Source of the DNA: Eopsaltria australis
Lineage: Eukaryota; Chordata; Aves; Passeriformes; Petroicidae
Assembly: GCA_034509425.1 (NCBI GenBank)
Contig: JAVTVJ010000834.1
Coordinates: 1-64,000 of the forward strand
Direction of reading: 5' to 3'
Length of the DNA: 64,000 nucleotides
This document shows, piece by piece, positions 45,934 to 57,295 of this stretch. Every line of letters starts with the position of its first letter. Positions within the stretch are counted from its first letter, which is position 1. A program made the translations under genes and the position numbers. The notes below the pieces were generated by a model that was not told the origin of the DNA, made no database searches, and saw only the letters and a list, made by a program, of their open reading frames with translations.

Positions 45934-47477
45934 GTATGTTGCACAGAAGTGGCACCTCAGAAACACGGAAGAGATGACATCACATAGAGAGAAAATTCTT
46001 CCCAACCCTGGCAGATGTCAGAGCCACCTTCCTTCAGGCTAAGAGTAGGAATAATTCAATGCTTCTTTAGCTGCAATCAGAAGGCAAGGAACCACCTCCA
46101 AAACACAGGCTAGGTGTATGTTGGAGTCTGAACCATGGGCTCTGAATTCAGCTCCTAGAAGTAGTGCTTGGAGGAGACAGAGGTAAATCAGGAGCAATCA
46201 CATACAATTCTAGTGATGGCTGAGCATAGCAGGAAATATGTAAACCTTGAACCCAAGGACACACAAAGCACTGCCAAAATCAACCTGGTTTGGTTAAAGC
46301 CCAAGACAGAGAAAATGTGGAACTGGAATTGCAGGCTGGACACCTCACAAGCTCAGATGAGCAGGATCCTCTACAGAGCTGCATACACTGCTTACCTGTG
46401 CCTAGGTGAATACTTGACTTCAGCAGCAGCTTGTCCACAGGTCAGGGAGCTGGAGCAGCAGGAGCTCCCCAGGACAGCAAGGCAGAATATCACCATCCCA
46501 GCAGGAAGCAAGAAAAGCCAGGAGGGCAGCTCTAATCTAGGGCATCAGGCAACTTCATGGAGAAAAGGCAGGACTGAAGGCAAGGCAGGGTGTGAGTGCA
46601 GCCCTCAGGTGAGGCTGGGCAGGGTCACTGACTCTTATTAGTGCCCTCAACCCTGGGATCCAAACAGAGCCCATGGGGCCTTGGTTCTGGCTACATGAGC
46701 AACTTGGTGAATGAAGAAATGGGAACATGAACTCCATTTTGGGTTATAAAGGCTTCACCATGGCTGTTCTATAATTTCTTCTCTACGTAGCACAGTTTGT
46801 GCTGTCCAAGTGAGCAATCTCTCAAGGGAAGGTGGACTTGCTGGCCAGCCACCAAGCAATCCTTGCCTGTAACAAAAGACACTCCCACCAGTGTTGGAGA
46901 AGAACCTTTCCCTAAAAACTCCAGCTTCCCTGTCAGCTCCTGAGGTAGATACATTTCTCCATCCACATGTTCCTTCTAAGATATGCCCTTCATTCCCTAA
47001 GCAGGTCATTCCCAGGAACCACAAAGGAAGGACACCCCACAGCTCTGTGCCCCATTGCTCTAGAAGTGACTCCAGGGTATGCTTAGAGTCAGGCTGGGCA
47101 GTCAGTGAGATGGCCAACATAAGTCACTGCTGTCTGCAGTGCCACCAAGAGATGCTGTCCCACACAAGCTATGAGAAGGGGTGACTGGAGCAGGCAGGGC
47201 TGCAGAGCACTGTTCTGTTACAGAAGACACCATAGTAAATGAGAGACCTGTCACCCATTTACTAAAGGATTGGTTTAACCTGCAGCATTTGTTGTGTTGC
47301 AAATATTAACAAATAGCCACGTGCCAACATTGTCTAGACTGAGATACCTCTGACATGCTGCTTATCCCTAGGGACAGCAGAGAGCTGGGCTGGAGACCAG
47401 GTGGGCACAGAAAGAGTGAGCTGAGTGTGGCAGGGAAGAGAAGCATGCTCAGTGTGTAACTGTCCTCCCTGTTTCAG
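45934..47477. other. Intron 11, nothing identified
   Basis: No exon, LTR or other repeat is recognisable. The longer frames here lack family motifs. Confidence 0.45.
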
Positions 47478-47606
47478 GACATGAGCGGCATCCTTCAGCT
47501 GGAGGGGAAGAGCACAGCCACTTACTGTGCTGTGATCACCAGTGCTGGGGAGCTCCGTGCCAGCTTGGGAGACATGGACATCCACCACCAGATAACAGAG
47601 CAATAT
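47478..47606 (+). pseudogene. PsuK exon 12
   Basis: Acceptor TGTTTCAG|GACATG and donor CAATAT|GTATGC. It codes for DMSGILQLEGKSTATYCAVI and then TSAGELRASLGDMDIHHQIT. It is open with intact splice sites. Confidence 0.92.
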
Positions 47607-49062
47607 GTATGCACTCCCTCGGATTTGGGAGCTTTTCTTATGAGGAAGAGTGTGGGCCTGTGACCAAAGGCCACTGGTGAAGTTTGTACCAGGAGGGAGT
47701 GGGTGTACAGAGGGCATGGGAGATTCTAAGGTTAGCCCCAGACACTGGCCACTGGCACAGCAGCATAACAAGCTACCAGAGCCCTCTGTTGCTGTTGACC
47801 CAGATGGAGTTTCTATCTGTTTCTGGTTTATAAATATCACCACTACTATCATCCATGACATGTAAGCCACAATCCTCTTCATTAACTTAGCCAAGCTAAT
47901 TTATAATTTTGGCACCTTAAAGCCAACAGTAAATCCCGTCCACCTACAGAAATTATATTTCTTTCTTTAGGAAAAAGCAGGAAAAAAAGTGGACAGAACA
48001 CTGGTTAAAGCAAGTTTTCCTGTTCCATCCCCTCACCACCATCCCTGTTGTTTCTACATGCTGAGTTGTATTAACAGAATCTGTTGCTCAGCACATCCAA
48101 ACATTCAGAAACATCAGGGAAGCATAATGACAGCAGTGATTAAGGAGTGATTCAGTGAAAGCCCCATCACTGCACCCTCCTTTCCTACTCAACTTTTTAT
48201 TGACAGAACAAAAGCCTGTGCTTCATGACTGACAGCAACATGGAAGTTAAGTGCAATTTACTTACCAGGGGCATCTCCATGAGGTGGGGTCTTCCTAGGG
48301 AAAAATCTGGTCATTACTCCCACTTCCATCCCCACCCTGCCTCCCCCAAGCCTTGGCACAGAAAACCATTACATGAGGGATTATTTCTCCTGGGCTTTAC
48401 AAAGCAGCTGTGACCAGTGGAAATTCTGAACCAGTCTTGTGCTGCAAAGTGCATTTTGGCAGCCCCTCTTTCCACCAGGGCTGGCAGAGACATGGGGGAT
48501 GCTGCTCGAGGTCCCATAACACTGGCCTGGCATCCCAGCAAGTGGTTGCGCAGCCTCAGAGAGCCAAAGGAGAGAACAGCAGCTCCCTACTCCACTGGTC
48601 CACTGTACCCCATCCCTACGGGATTCAGTGGGGCCCAGGAACAAAACACTGCTGAACAACCTCTCAGGAGACACTGTGCAGAGAGGACATCCAAATGACA
48701 GGCACAGTGAGCAAAGGTGTGGTCAAGCCAGGCATGGCCCAGGGAATCCTACAGTGGCATTAAACAGCAGCATTCCATTTCCCTGCAGTGGTCCAGTGAG
48801 GATCAGCAATTATCCTTCTCTGCTGGAGGGACCCTGCCAGTTGAGTCCAGCTCTTAATGGCCAGGAGCAGGAGAAGGAGAAGGGAAAGAGATGGGGCAAA
48901 TGGAAAAATAAATTTTCCTTAGGGAATCACTCTTTTAGGTTCATGGTTGCACCTCAAGGCTGGAATACAAGTCAAAATCTTGCATCAAGTCTGACTAGCA
49001 ATGATTTTGTCCCTCTGCAATGACTCAAGATGTCTCTCCTCTGTGTCCTGGATTTTAACTAG

Positions 49063-49177
49063 GTGTCCCAGTTCAAAGAGAACCTGTGTCAGGCCCCGCT
49101 CATTTGCATTGATGGAAATGTGCCTCTTTCCACTATTCAGTACATCTGCCAACTAAATAGAGAGCACCAGCTAATAG
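49063..49177 (+). pseudogene. PsuK exon 13
   Basis: Acceptor TTAACTAG|GTGTCC and donor CTAATAG|GTAAGG. It codes for VSQFKENLCQAPLICIDGNV and then PLSTIQYICQLNREHQLI. It is open. It ends in phase 1, which fits an original exon 14 start at 49971 (G+TG, Val). Confidence 0.92.
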
Positions 49178-49970
49178 GTAAGGAGAACCTGCCTTCACAG
49201 CCTGTGTGCCAAGACAGTCCAGGCACATCCCTGCTGCTTGCTGGAGATACCCTCTTGCTGGAGATACCCTCTTACTGTCTGACATGCCAGGTTATTCAGC
49301 ACCTCTTTCTGTACTCCTCTACTCTGCTTCAAATGGATAAAACATTTTGTATTTTTCTTGAGTTTTCCTCTTTCTGCAGCTGAACCACATTTCCTGAAGC
49401 ATAGTTGGTAAAGCCTTTGAGCACTGCCAGAAGGCCAGGGAATGCTGCTCTCTGAGCCTTTTAATCTCAAGGCGAGTGGCAATTTAAGCACTTCTGCCAG
49501 TTTGAGCAGCAATATAGTTTGCTTCTCAGAAAAAGCACTAAAGCATCTTTTGAGAAGAATTATCTTCCATTCCCATAAAATAAATGCCCCCCTCCACTGG
49601 TACACTGGGGACCTTTCACAAGGTTTCCTAAACCTTACAGCTTCCTTTTTAAAAGCAAATCCTGCAGCAGGACACAGTGATCTAAAAACCCGGCAGAGGC
49701 TTCAAAACCAGCTAATTGGAGTAACAAAAGTGGAGTCTGGTTATATCATCCAGAGCCAGAAGCAGCTGTCTCATTGCTGAACACTGAGAAGGAAACCTTG
49801 GGACACCTTGTCCCAAGTTTGGGGAAAATAATATTTAAGTTTCTCCAAGTTTAAAGGTGTAACTCCAGTTGTGCAGATTATGCTAAGTGTTCTACACTGC
49901 ATCCCGCTCTGACATAGAGATGAAGCACTAAATAATTAATTAACTAATCAATTGCATTGTTGTTTTGAAG

Positions 49971-50589
49971 TGTGCTATTGTCCTGGGTTAGTCAGGAGGG
50001 GTCAAAATCTAGGAAGTGACCTATGCTGCAGGAAGGGATACAACTTCCTTCCTGAGAGAGACAGCCAATAACCAGGTAGTTTTAAGGATTGATATGTAGG
50101 TAAACCAATTAAAAAGTTGATCCACCTTCGAGGAAAAAATCTTATATAAGTGGAGGACCTCTGAGCCTCTGCCTCTTTTGGCCTGCTGCTGTGTTGAGAG
50201 GAGCATCTCTCTGCTTCTCTCCCTGGTAAGGCCCCTCCCTCCTCTTTCCAAAGGGCGGGGGGGGGGGGGGGGGGCAGAAAGGAGGTTTGGAATGGCCCTG
50301 CAGCTGCAGCTGGGCATGGGGGAGGAACCGGCCTGGGCTCTCGGCAGATACAGTTCAGCCGACATGTCAGCTACACTGGAGAGGGTTGGGCCCCCTGCTC
50401 TGGGCCAGGCAGGGGCCAGGCCAGACTCCATCCAGTTTGGGCCAGGCCCTGCCCTGTCACCCTGGGCCCAGCCGGCCCTACCAGACTGAGCCAGCTTCGC
50501 AGAGCCAGGCGACAGAGACTGAATGCTTCTGCCATCCAGCTCAGACTTTTTCAAACAGCCCAGCAGAGACCACTTGATCATCACACTGC

Positions 50590-50626
<37 letters not shown>

Positions 50627-51761
50627 AGAGATTAACTCTTTCCATGCCTGGACTAAAATTGAAGACACCCATCCTTCCTTGCACAGAGAGAGGAACAAGT
50701 GGGGACATCTACATAAATGCAGCACAGAGACTTTACAGTCAGTGAGGAAAGCAGAACTGATGCGTAGAGGGAGGTGCATGAGAAGTGCTTTAAGAGTGAA
50801 GCTGAAAACTCTTTTGTAGAACCATGGTTGGGGACTGAGCTAATAAATTCCCTGTAATATATGAAGACATAGTCCAAAGGGGGGATGTGAGGTTCTAATT
50901 GCAGCCAGTGAGCCAAGGCACCTGGGTGGAGATGAGTAGGTGCTGAAATAAGTGCAGTCTGATGAGAAGCTTGAGCCGAGACACAGAAGATGCTGTGAGC
51001 TGTCCCTGGCCCCGGGGAATGCTGGAGAACTTGTGTTGCCAAGAGAACTTGTGTTGCTAGGCACAGAAGAAGGGGATTTTCTTTGCTGCTGCAATAGAAT
51101 TGCTCATCCTTAAAAGGGTACCCCATGGACTGTCATGACCCCCCTGTAGTAGCTGTGGGAAGGCTACTAGTGTGGGGGGAGGAATCCACCACAAGCAGAT
51201 CTTTCCTCCCAGGCGGCTGCTGGTGGAGAGGTTGAAAACCCATAAAAAACTATTTTCTCACAGAGAATCCATGGTATAAGCAAAAGAGACTTCTCTCTCC
51301 CTAAATGAACTGAAACAAGGACTATTTCAGAGATGGTAAACTGACTGGAGGTTGAAGTGTTGTCTTTTTGTGTGTTGTCAGGGAGAAAGAAATGGAGAGG
51401 TGGGGGAAGGAGGGGTGGTCTGAGGAGTTTGTTCTGGTTCTTCTTGGGTTTTTTTTCCTTTTCCTCTTTGTCTTAGGTGTATTAATAAACTTTCTTTATG
51501 TTCTATAAAGTTTGAGCCTGCTTTGCCTACTCCTAATCCTCATCTCACAGCAAACATCAGGTAAATTTTGGTAAGTGTGCTGGCATTTGTCCAGAAACTC
51601 AAATAGGCAAACTGAAAACCACTACAGCTATGAGCCAACTGATGAGAACAAGGCCTCTAAGCCATTCCTCTCAGACAGCTGGAAAGCACTCACATACATT
51701 TCCCCCAACCGGCAAGAGCTGAGGGCAAAAAATCGGACCCTCGGGAACCCTCTGCCAGCAG
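49971..51761 (+). pseudogene. PsuK exon 14, split by an LTR
   Basis: The original exon starts at TTTTGAAG|TGTGCTAT (49971-49978). The LTR then intervenes, and after a repeated GCTAT the exon resumes at 51632 as GAGCCAACTGATG. It codes for EPTDENKASKPFLSDSWKAL and then TYISPNRQELRAKNRTLG, and ends with donor CAGCAG|GTATTG. The LTR's last bases CTACA plus the first G of the target duplication make a new AG. Splicing there (CTACAG|CTATGAG) would shift the frame relative to exon 13. The insertion therefore breaks the coding sequence whichever acceptor is used. Confidence 0.92.
49979..51626 (+). mobile_element. Solo 1.6-kb LTR inserted in exon 14
   Basis: TGTCCTGGGTTAG to ACCACTACA, 1648 bp. It is flanked by GCTAT (49974-49978 and 51627-51631). 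It contains TTATATAAG (about 50153), a run of G (about 50258-50275), a GA repeat (50592-50622), AATAAA signals (for example about 50842 and 51485) and a polypurine-like CCAAAGGGGGGA. It is in the same family as the copies at 27366 and 31396, on the opposite strand. Confidence 0.95.
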
Positions 51762-51785
51762 GTATTGAATACTCAGGAGAGTCAG

Positions 51786-52360
51786 TGTATTGGGTCTGAC
51801 TGGGGTAAAGCTCACAGGCCTTACACTGCTGTACTTTGCTTTGGTAGCTGGCATTGATAACAGAGCAGTGTTTTGGCTACTGCCAAGCTGTGCTGTCCCT
51901 CTGACATTCCTTCCCCCACTGAAGGGGATGGGGGGGGCAAGATCCTGGGAGGGGACACCAGCAGGCCAGCTGACCCCAGTCAGCCAAAGGGATATTCCAT
52001 ACCATATGACAGCAGCTCAGATATATAAGGGAAGGAAGAGAGGAGGAGGAGGAGGCACTCAGGGCTGGTCCATGTTTGCCTCCTTGGACAACCGCCATGC
52101 GTGTTGAAGCCCTGCTTCCCAGAAAGTGTCTGGACATCGCTGCTGATGGGAAGTAGAGATTGATTGTTTTCGTTTCTTGCTCTTGCGCGCGCAACTTTCA
52201 ACTTGCTTGTTCTATTTTTTTTTCCCACTGTAATAAAACTGCCTTTACTTACCCTGATAGTTTTTTTTTCAATATTATCCTCTCCCCTCTCCCAGCGGGA
52301 GGGGGAGTGATAGAGTGACTGAGTGGGCACCTGGCCCCTGGCTGGGGTCAACCCACAACA
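51786..52360 (+). mobile_element. Solo LTR (575 bp) just after exon 14
   Basis: TGTATTGGGTCTGAC to CAACCCACAACA with GTCAG at both sides (51781-51785 and 52361-52365). Sibling of 38455-39028. It lies 24 bp behind the exon 14 end, so only about 160 bp separate it from the LTR in the exon. Confidence 0.94.
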
Positions 52361-52855
52361 GTCAGTCAGACTTTTAGATAACCTAGATCCTGGAGAAGAG
52401 CATTTTCTTCTTCAGCCTGTAATACAAGCAAATTGGGTTATAACATAGCAGGGATTCATAAGTGCTCGTGGTGTCTTGCACCTTACTGCTGTCTCTGTGT
52501 GGGCTGTATGGACTTATGACCTATCAGAGACCACAGTAGGCCTGGGATGGCTCCTTGCCCAAAACCAGAGATTCCATTTGCCTCACTTCATCGCTGAAAC
52601 CGGAGTAATATCTGGTTTGTCAATGTGTCCCTGAAGCATGATTCTCAGAGAGCACCTGTCCCAGCAGTCCCACCCTTTGCAGAAATGAAACACCCCACCA
52701 AATGCAGATGGAAATCCTACAGCATGGAAACAAGGAAGCCATGCTTCAAGACAGCTTTTTGATCTCTACAGACATGCTTAGTCCCTTGAGAGTTGGGTTC
52801 CTCAGCATAGAAGTACAGTGTGGAAATCTAACTCTGGAGAAATCCATTTTTCCCA

Positions 52856-53200
52856 TGTGAGGAAAATAATCCATGAACACCAGAGGTTTATGTCCAAAAA
52901 GGAGACAGAGGAGTCCTGTAACTTTATTCGAATAAAGGGAGAGGTCATGGGGAATTCCCCATGGGGTCTCTCAAATTTTGGAGGACTCAGCCTCCCTTTT
53001 ATCCTAATTTCCCAACCACAGGGCCTTCTCTCTTTCCCCACTGGCTGAGGTATTCGAGACGTACAGACTTCCCGGAACGCCTAGTGCCTAAGACACCCCC
53101 CCCCCCCCCCCCCCGTTTCCAATGTATAATCCCCCTCCTTTCCCTTATGGAATTTTATGGTCCTTCTCATGGTTTCTTTCATATTCCAATATTCAGTTTT
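52856..53200 (-). mobile_element. Probable solo LTR
   Basis: On the minus strand it shows GGATAAAAGGGAGG (TATA-like), CGAATAAAGTTACAGG (polyadenylation-like) and an end CTCACA at 52856. A run of 19 C (53096-53114) lies inside. The far boundary and target duplication were not resolved. Confidence 0.5.
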
Positions 53201-53430
53201 TTTATCAGTAGACCTGTGGTTTGTTTGTAAATGTAAATCTCTTGTTCCATTCATCAATCAATTGAATTTTTTGTGAAGACAAGTTTCTTCATTCCTTTCA
53301 CCCATAATATAAAGAAAAAAAATGTTACCAACCACATTTCAGAAGTGCCCATAAAAAGGCTGTCAGCCCACAGAAAGGCTGGTTGAGGACCTTTACAGTT
53401 AAAGCACGTTTTTCCCTTCCCTCTCTGAAG

Positions 53431-53597
53431 AGCTGCCGTCCAGGTTGGAGGATATTGTCCAGACTGCAGTGGCCCTGGCCTGCCCCTTGCTGGCCCACCT
53501 GCACTGCATGGTGGTGACCCTCGGCACTCATGGCGTCCTCCTGTGTGGAAAGAGCCTGGGAGGGAGCATCTCCCTTTATCCAGGAGCTCATTAACAG
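53431..53597 (+). pseudogene. PsuK exon 15, phase error and stop
   Basis: Acceptor CTCTGAAG|AGCTGC and donor TTAACAG|GTAAGG. It codes for ELPSRLEDIVQTAVALACPL and then LAHLHCMVVTLGTHGVLLCG. This frame meets TAA at 53592-53594, two codons before the donor. The exon ends in phase 0, whereas exon 16 needs two leftover bases. A small indel late in this exon would explain both. Confidence 0.82.
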
Positions 53598-54018
53598 GTA
53601 AGGGCATGGAAAGCGAACTCTGAGCTCTCAATTGCTTCTTTCTTGGACCATATGGCACCGTTGCTATTTCTGGTGGCATGGCAGCAGTCCTGGGAAACAT
53701 AGCATCACTGCTGGAAAATGTATGTGTTTGGGGGGGTGTAATACACAGCTCTGAAAGAAAATCAAGTTGTCTGTCCCTATACTGCTGGCTCCTAGCAGCA
53801 GTGTTTTGAGTCAGCTAGAATTAAATGTGCTTGTGTGAATATTCATGAGTGCCAGCTTCATTTACAGGAAGCTTCATTTAAATGATCGAAGTGTGAAAAA
53901 AGATTATTGCCTTTTTTCAGTCTTTTCTTTTTTTTGTCATCCGTGTGGATCTGGCATCAGGCGCATCAGGCCTTATCAGCTTGAGCAATTCCCACTAACT
54001 TCCCTTCTCTCCCCCCAG

Positions 54019-54105
54019 ACTGCTGCTGCCAGACTGTGCTGCCCACTACCCCGCCATCCCCATCAGCAGGGAGGAGATAGTCAACATCTCAGGAGCTGGT
54101 GACAG
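54019..54105 (+). pseudogene. PsuK exon 16 (GAGD catalytic motif)
   Basis: Acceptor CCCCCCAG|ACTGCT and donor GACAG|GTACAT. The matching frame reads LLLPDCAAHYPAIPISREEI and then VNISGAGD. GAGD is the PfkB anion-hole and catalytic-base motif. The exon is open in that frame. Confidence 0.9.
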
Positions 54106-57099
54106 GTACATCTCTCATTGCTTTGTCCTCTCCAGCTGCATGTGAAAGGGCCATAATCAGATTCCTTTGAAATTCCACTGGAAAAGCAATGACACCCTGC
54201 TGCTCGAGGAAGAGACACTAAGGATGTGAGCACAGGGCTGGTTACAGTGATTCCTGCAAAGCTTGCTAAAAATGTCCCCCCCGAAGCATCTTGGAAGCCA
54301 GGCTTGGCATTATTAGTTTTGCTTTTCTTCAAGATCCAAGCCTTTCCTGGCAATCTAAGAATTCTGAATTACTCCGGGCTGAGCTGCTAAAAGCAAAGTA
54401 AACCACTTTACATCAAAGCTGTCTTACTAACTAACTGCCTTACTTCCACACTTCTCCAATGGAAGTGGAACTGCCACTCAAGAGCTAAAATGACCCTGTG
54501 AAAGCATTTCACCAGGCCCTGCATTTGCCTCTGGCAATTTTGAAGCTCTTGCTTCAAAAGAGTCTGCTGTATAATTCACCTGGCTGTTCACACAATGCCA
54601 TCATAGAAGTGGGAAATGACAGCCATTATTCCTAGCCCCAGTGATCAATTCTCAGTCTGTCAGAGTAATATTTTATTATGCTCCTTGTTAACTTGACAAA
54701 CTATATGTAGCAGTCAGGTTGTTTTTGTCTTCTTGCTTCATACGTTGCAGTAATTGATTCTGTCCTTTCATTGCCTTGGGCTAGACCAAAAGTCTGTATG
54801 TGACAGATATTTCCTTTTGCTTTTCTACTCTTACCTACCAATAACTCAACATGGCAACACTTCTTTTTTCTCTTATCAGTGGGCAGAATGAAAAGGTTTT
54901 TGTGGGGTTTTTTTTGTTTGTTTGTTTTTTTAACATAGAGAGTCCTCAATATTTTACTTAAAATCAATCAATAACTTCTTGCCAAGCTGGTGAGCCCACT
55001 TAACACCAGGACACGCTGCTTGTGTCCCAGATCACCTCTGAGATGAGCTGACTGCAGCTGCAAGCTTGTCTTCTCCAAAGAAGACCAAAGGGTTGTTTGG
55101 AGCAATAGGTGTAATAACAGCAGAGGAATGGGGGCTGGAGGAGCGTCGGTGGGGTCAGCCTGTCCTAAGGAAAGCTCAGCTTTGCTCACTACCTCAGGCA
55201 GGTGTTCCCAGCCAGCCCCTCCAGGGACACAGCCCTCCCTCTGCACCATCTGCTCCAAACACAAATACTCCTTACTCCAGGACAAGTTTTTTCTAGAGGC
55301 TAATGTAAGCTACAGGTCTTTCTTAGGGGTTCCTTTCCCTTTTTAAAATTCAAGGGAAGACCAAAGGTGAGATAAAATGCACCACTGCCAACCACCTCTA
55401 CTGAGTTTCACTGGGCAACTTGGAAGCTTGTATTTCCTTCCAAACCTATCTGAAAGCTAGGGGCCCATTACTGCTCCCATTCCTGAAGTAACATTGGTCT
55501 GGAAATTGCTCTCCCCAGAGTCCCCAAGGCCAAGTGGGGGAATTTTCATAGTCCCCTTGTTCATGCAGGGTTTTCCTTCCTAATAACCCCAACCGTCCCC
55601 TGAAATCTGGAAATCCCTGTTCTACAGAGTAAGAGTGCCAAAACAGGCTGGAAATGCCAGGACACTGCAATGCCATACAAGCCATCTCCACAGCATATAA
55701 ACTGGGAATGTGTCCCAATCCCAGCCTGGTGGCACTTTCAAAGGACTTGTAGAAACACAGAATGGTTTGGGTTGGAAGGGACCTTTAGTGGTCATCTAGT
55801 TTGAACCCTTCTGCAATGAGCAGGGGCATCTTCAACCAAATCAGGTTGCTCAGAGCCCCATCCAACCAGGGACAGGGCATCCATCAGCTCTCTGGGCAAC
55901 CTGTTCATATTTCACCATCCTCATTGTAAAGAATTTCTTCCTAATATCTAATCTAAAATCTAACACTTTTCCAGCTTAGCCCCTTGAACCCTCACACTTT
56001 AGAAGCACTGGTCAGGGGACAATGCAGTCCAGAAACAGTGACCCAGGGCACTTCATGCCTCCCCTCCACCCTGTGGCTCTTGTGCAGCTCCAGAGATCTG
56101 CCCATGAGATGAGCATATGGGCAGTATCTGTTTGCTCCTTGCCCCCGGCTGTCATGACAACCTAACACCACATGCCCACACATAGCATTGCTAGGGGATG
56201 CTCCACCAAATATTTACTCTGGGCTCCTGGAGCTGTTGAGAGATTGAACACTGTGGAAGTCATAATCTTCTGTGCCTTTGTTATGGATAAAAAGATGTTG
56301 AGGTAATTAGGTGGAGTGCAAAATAAGGGCTCCTTTTACCTTTCCCTTAGATGTGCTTATTAATCCTCCCTGCCATCACATTTTCCTGTCCTTGCTTCTT
56401 CCTCTAAATGTGATTGTCTTCTCCATTTTCTTTCCCTTCTCCTTTATACTCGCCTAGCTTCTGAACATTGTTACAATAGTTGCTGTGAATAGAATAGTTG
56501 CTCCCAATCTATCCCAAACATTGCACTCACATCATTTTTACTGGGAAATCTCAAATGAAAAACCATAGCAAATGTTTCCCAAAAATCTGACTTTCCAATG
56601 TAATTTCAGCTTTGGATTTCTTTTTCCAGCTGTGCCTGTTCTCCCTCTCACATAGATACGGAAACTTTATCTCTCACCCCATCCAACCCTTTGGGGAGAA
56701 GAGGCATCAACATAAGGAGGACATAATGAGGCACCCAGAAGGAGCAGAGAAGTGACAAAATAACTAGAGAGCAAGGGAAAATTAGATTCTTCCCTTCTTG
56801 GGCTCTTTTCTCTTGCCTTGCCTGGAAAACTGAGGAGACTAGAAAATGTGGTGCAAGAGGAAGTACCTCAACTTAGATGAGAAGCACAAAAAATGCAAAT
56901 AAATGACACTATTTAGTACGCTAAAAATAGATATAGAAAAAGCAAAACCCATTCATTATAACCTCAGCCCTCCTGTGTGACATATTCTGCTGCTGTAAGT
57001 GCTGGTTTGAGTCCAAATGAAAGCCCTTACAAAAGAACAGCCACATTCCTGGGTTCAAAGCTGTTCTCCCGATGTTCAAAACCACCTTTCTTTCCACAG
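54106..57099. other. Intron 16
   Basis: This is mostly unique-looking sequence, apart from the CR1 fragment at 55752-55993. I see no other exon or repeat. Confidence 0.5.
55752..55993 (-). mobile_element. CR1 LINE 3'-end fragment
   Basis: CACAGAATGGTTTGGGTTGG, then AAGGGACCTTTAGTGGTCAT, and so on through GAATTTCTTCCTAATATCTA, is the reverse complement of an avian CR1 3' end. The element is 5'-truncated, as usual. Confidence 0.9.
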
Positions 57100-57295
57100 C
57101 TAAATGGCAGGAATTCTTGCAGGGATGCTTGCTAAACATGACACAGGCACATGTGTCCAGATGGGTCTGCTGGCTGCCAGCTTGTCTCTCCGTTCCTATC
57201 AGCCCATTTCCCCAGAAATCAGCACTTCCACTGTCAGTCAGGAGCAAGTCAAGAGCAGGAGCTGGCCAGAGGCAAAGGTACGGAAGATGGACTAG
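57100..57295 (+). pseudogene. PsuK exon 17 (C-terminus), early stop
   Basis: Acceptor TTCCACAG|CTAAATGG. After completion of the Ser codon (AG+C) of GAGDS, the next codon is TAA at 57101-57103. The frame then continues as MAGILAGMLAKHDTGTCVQM and GLLAASLSLRSYQPIS to a natural-looking TAG at 57293-57295 after KVRKMD. Relatives have a hydrophobic residue at this position, so TTA to TAA is the simplest origin. Confidence 0.88.

Larger units (their letters stand above)
25771..57295 (+). pseudogene. Decayed PsuG-PsuK pseudouridine-catabolism gene
   Basis: Seventeen exon-like blocks in order code for a fused enzyme. The N-terminal half is pseudouridine-5'-phosphate glycosidase (PsuG/IndA family: [65 protein letters not shown]). 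The C-terminal half is a PfkB-family pseudouridine kinase (VVIGGINVDFIAK, FGGVGRN, VTLGTHGVLLCG, VNISGAGD). In bacteria the kinase phosphorylates pseudouridine and the glycosidase releases uracil and ribose-5-phosphate; eukaryotic fusions are known. Lesions: exon 3 donor GT to GA (29720-29721), exon 5 frameshift plus TAG (34241-34243), LTR inside exon 14, exon 15 phase error plus TAA (53592-53594), and TAA (57101-57103) directly after GAGDS. The start codon exon was not found. The preserved similarity implies recent loss of function. Confidence 0.88.

Noticed and set aside
47334..47894. 186-codon antisense frame
   Set aside because: It is the shadow of PsuK exon 12 and flanking intron.
50021..50779. 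252-codon antisense frame in the 1.6-kb LTR
   Set aside because: Similar but broken frames occur in the other copies. It overlaps LTR control sequence and has no recognisable domain.
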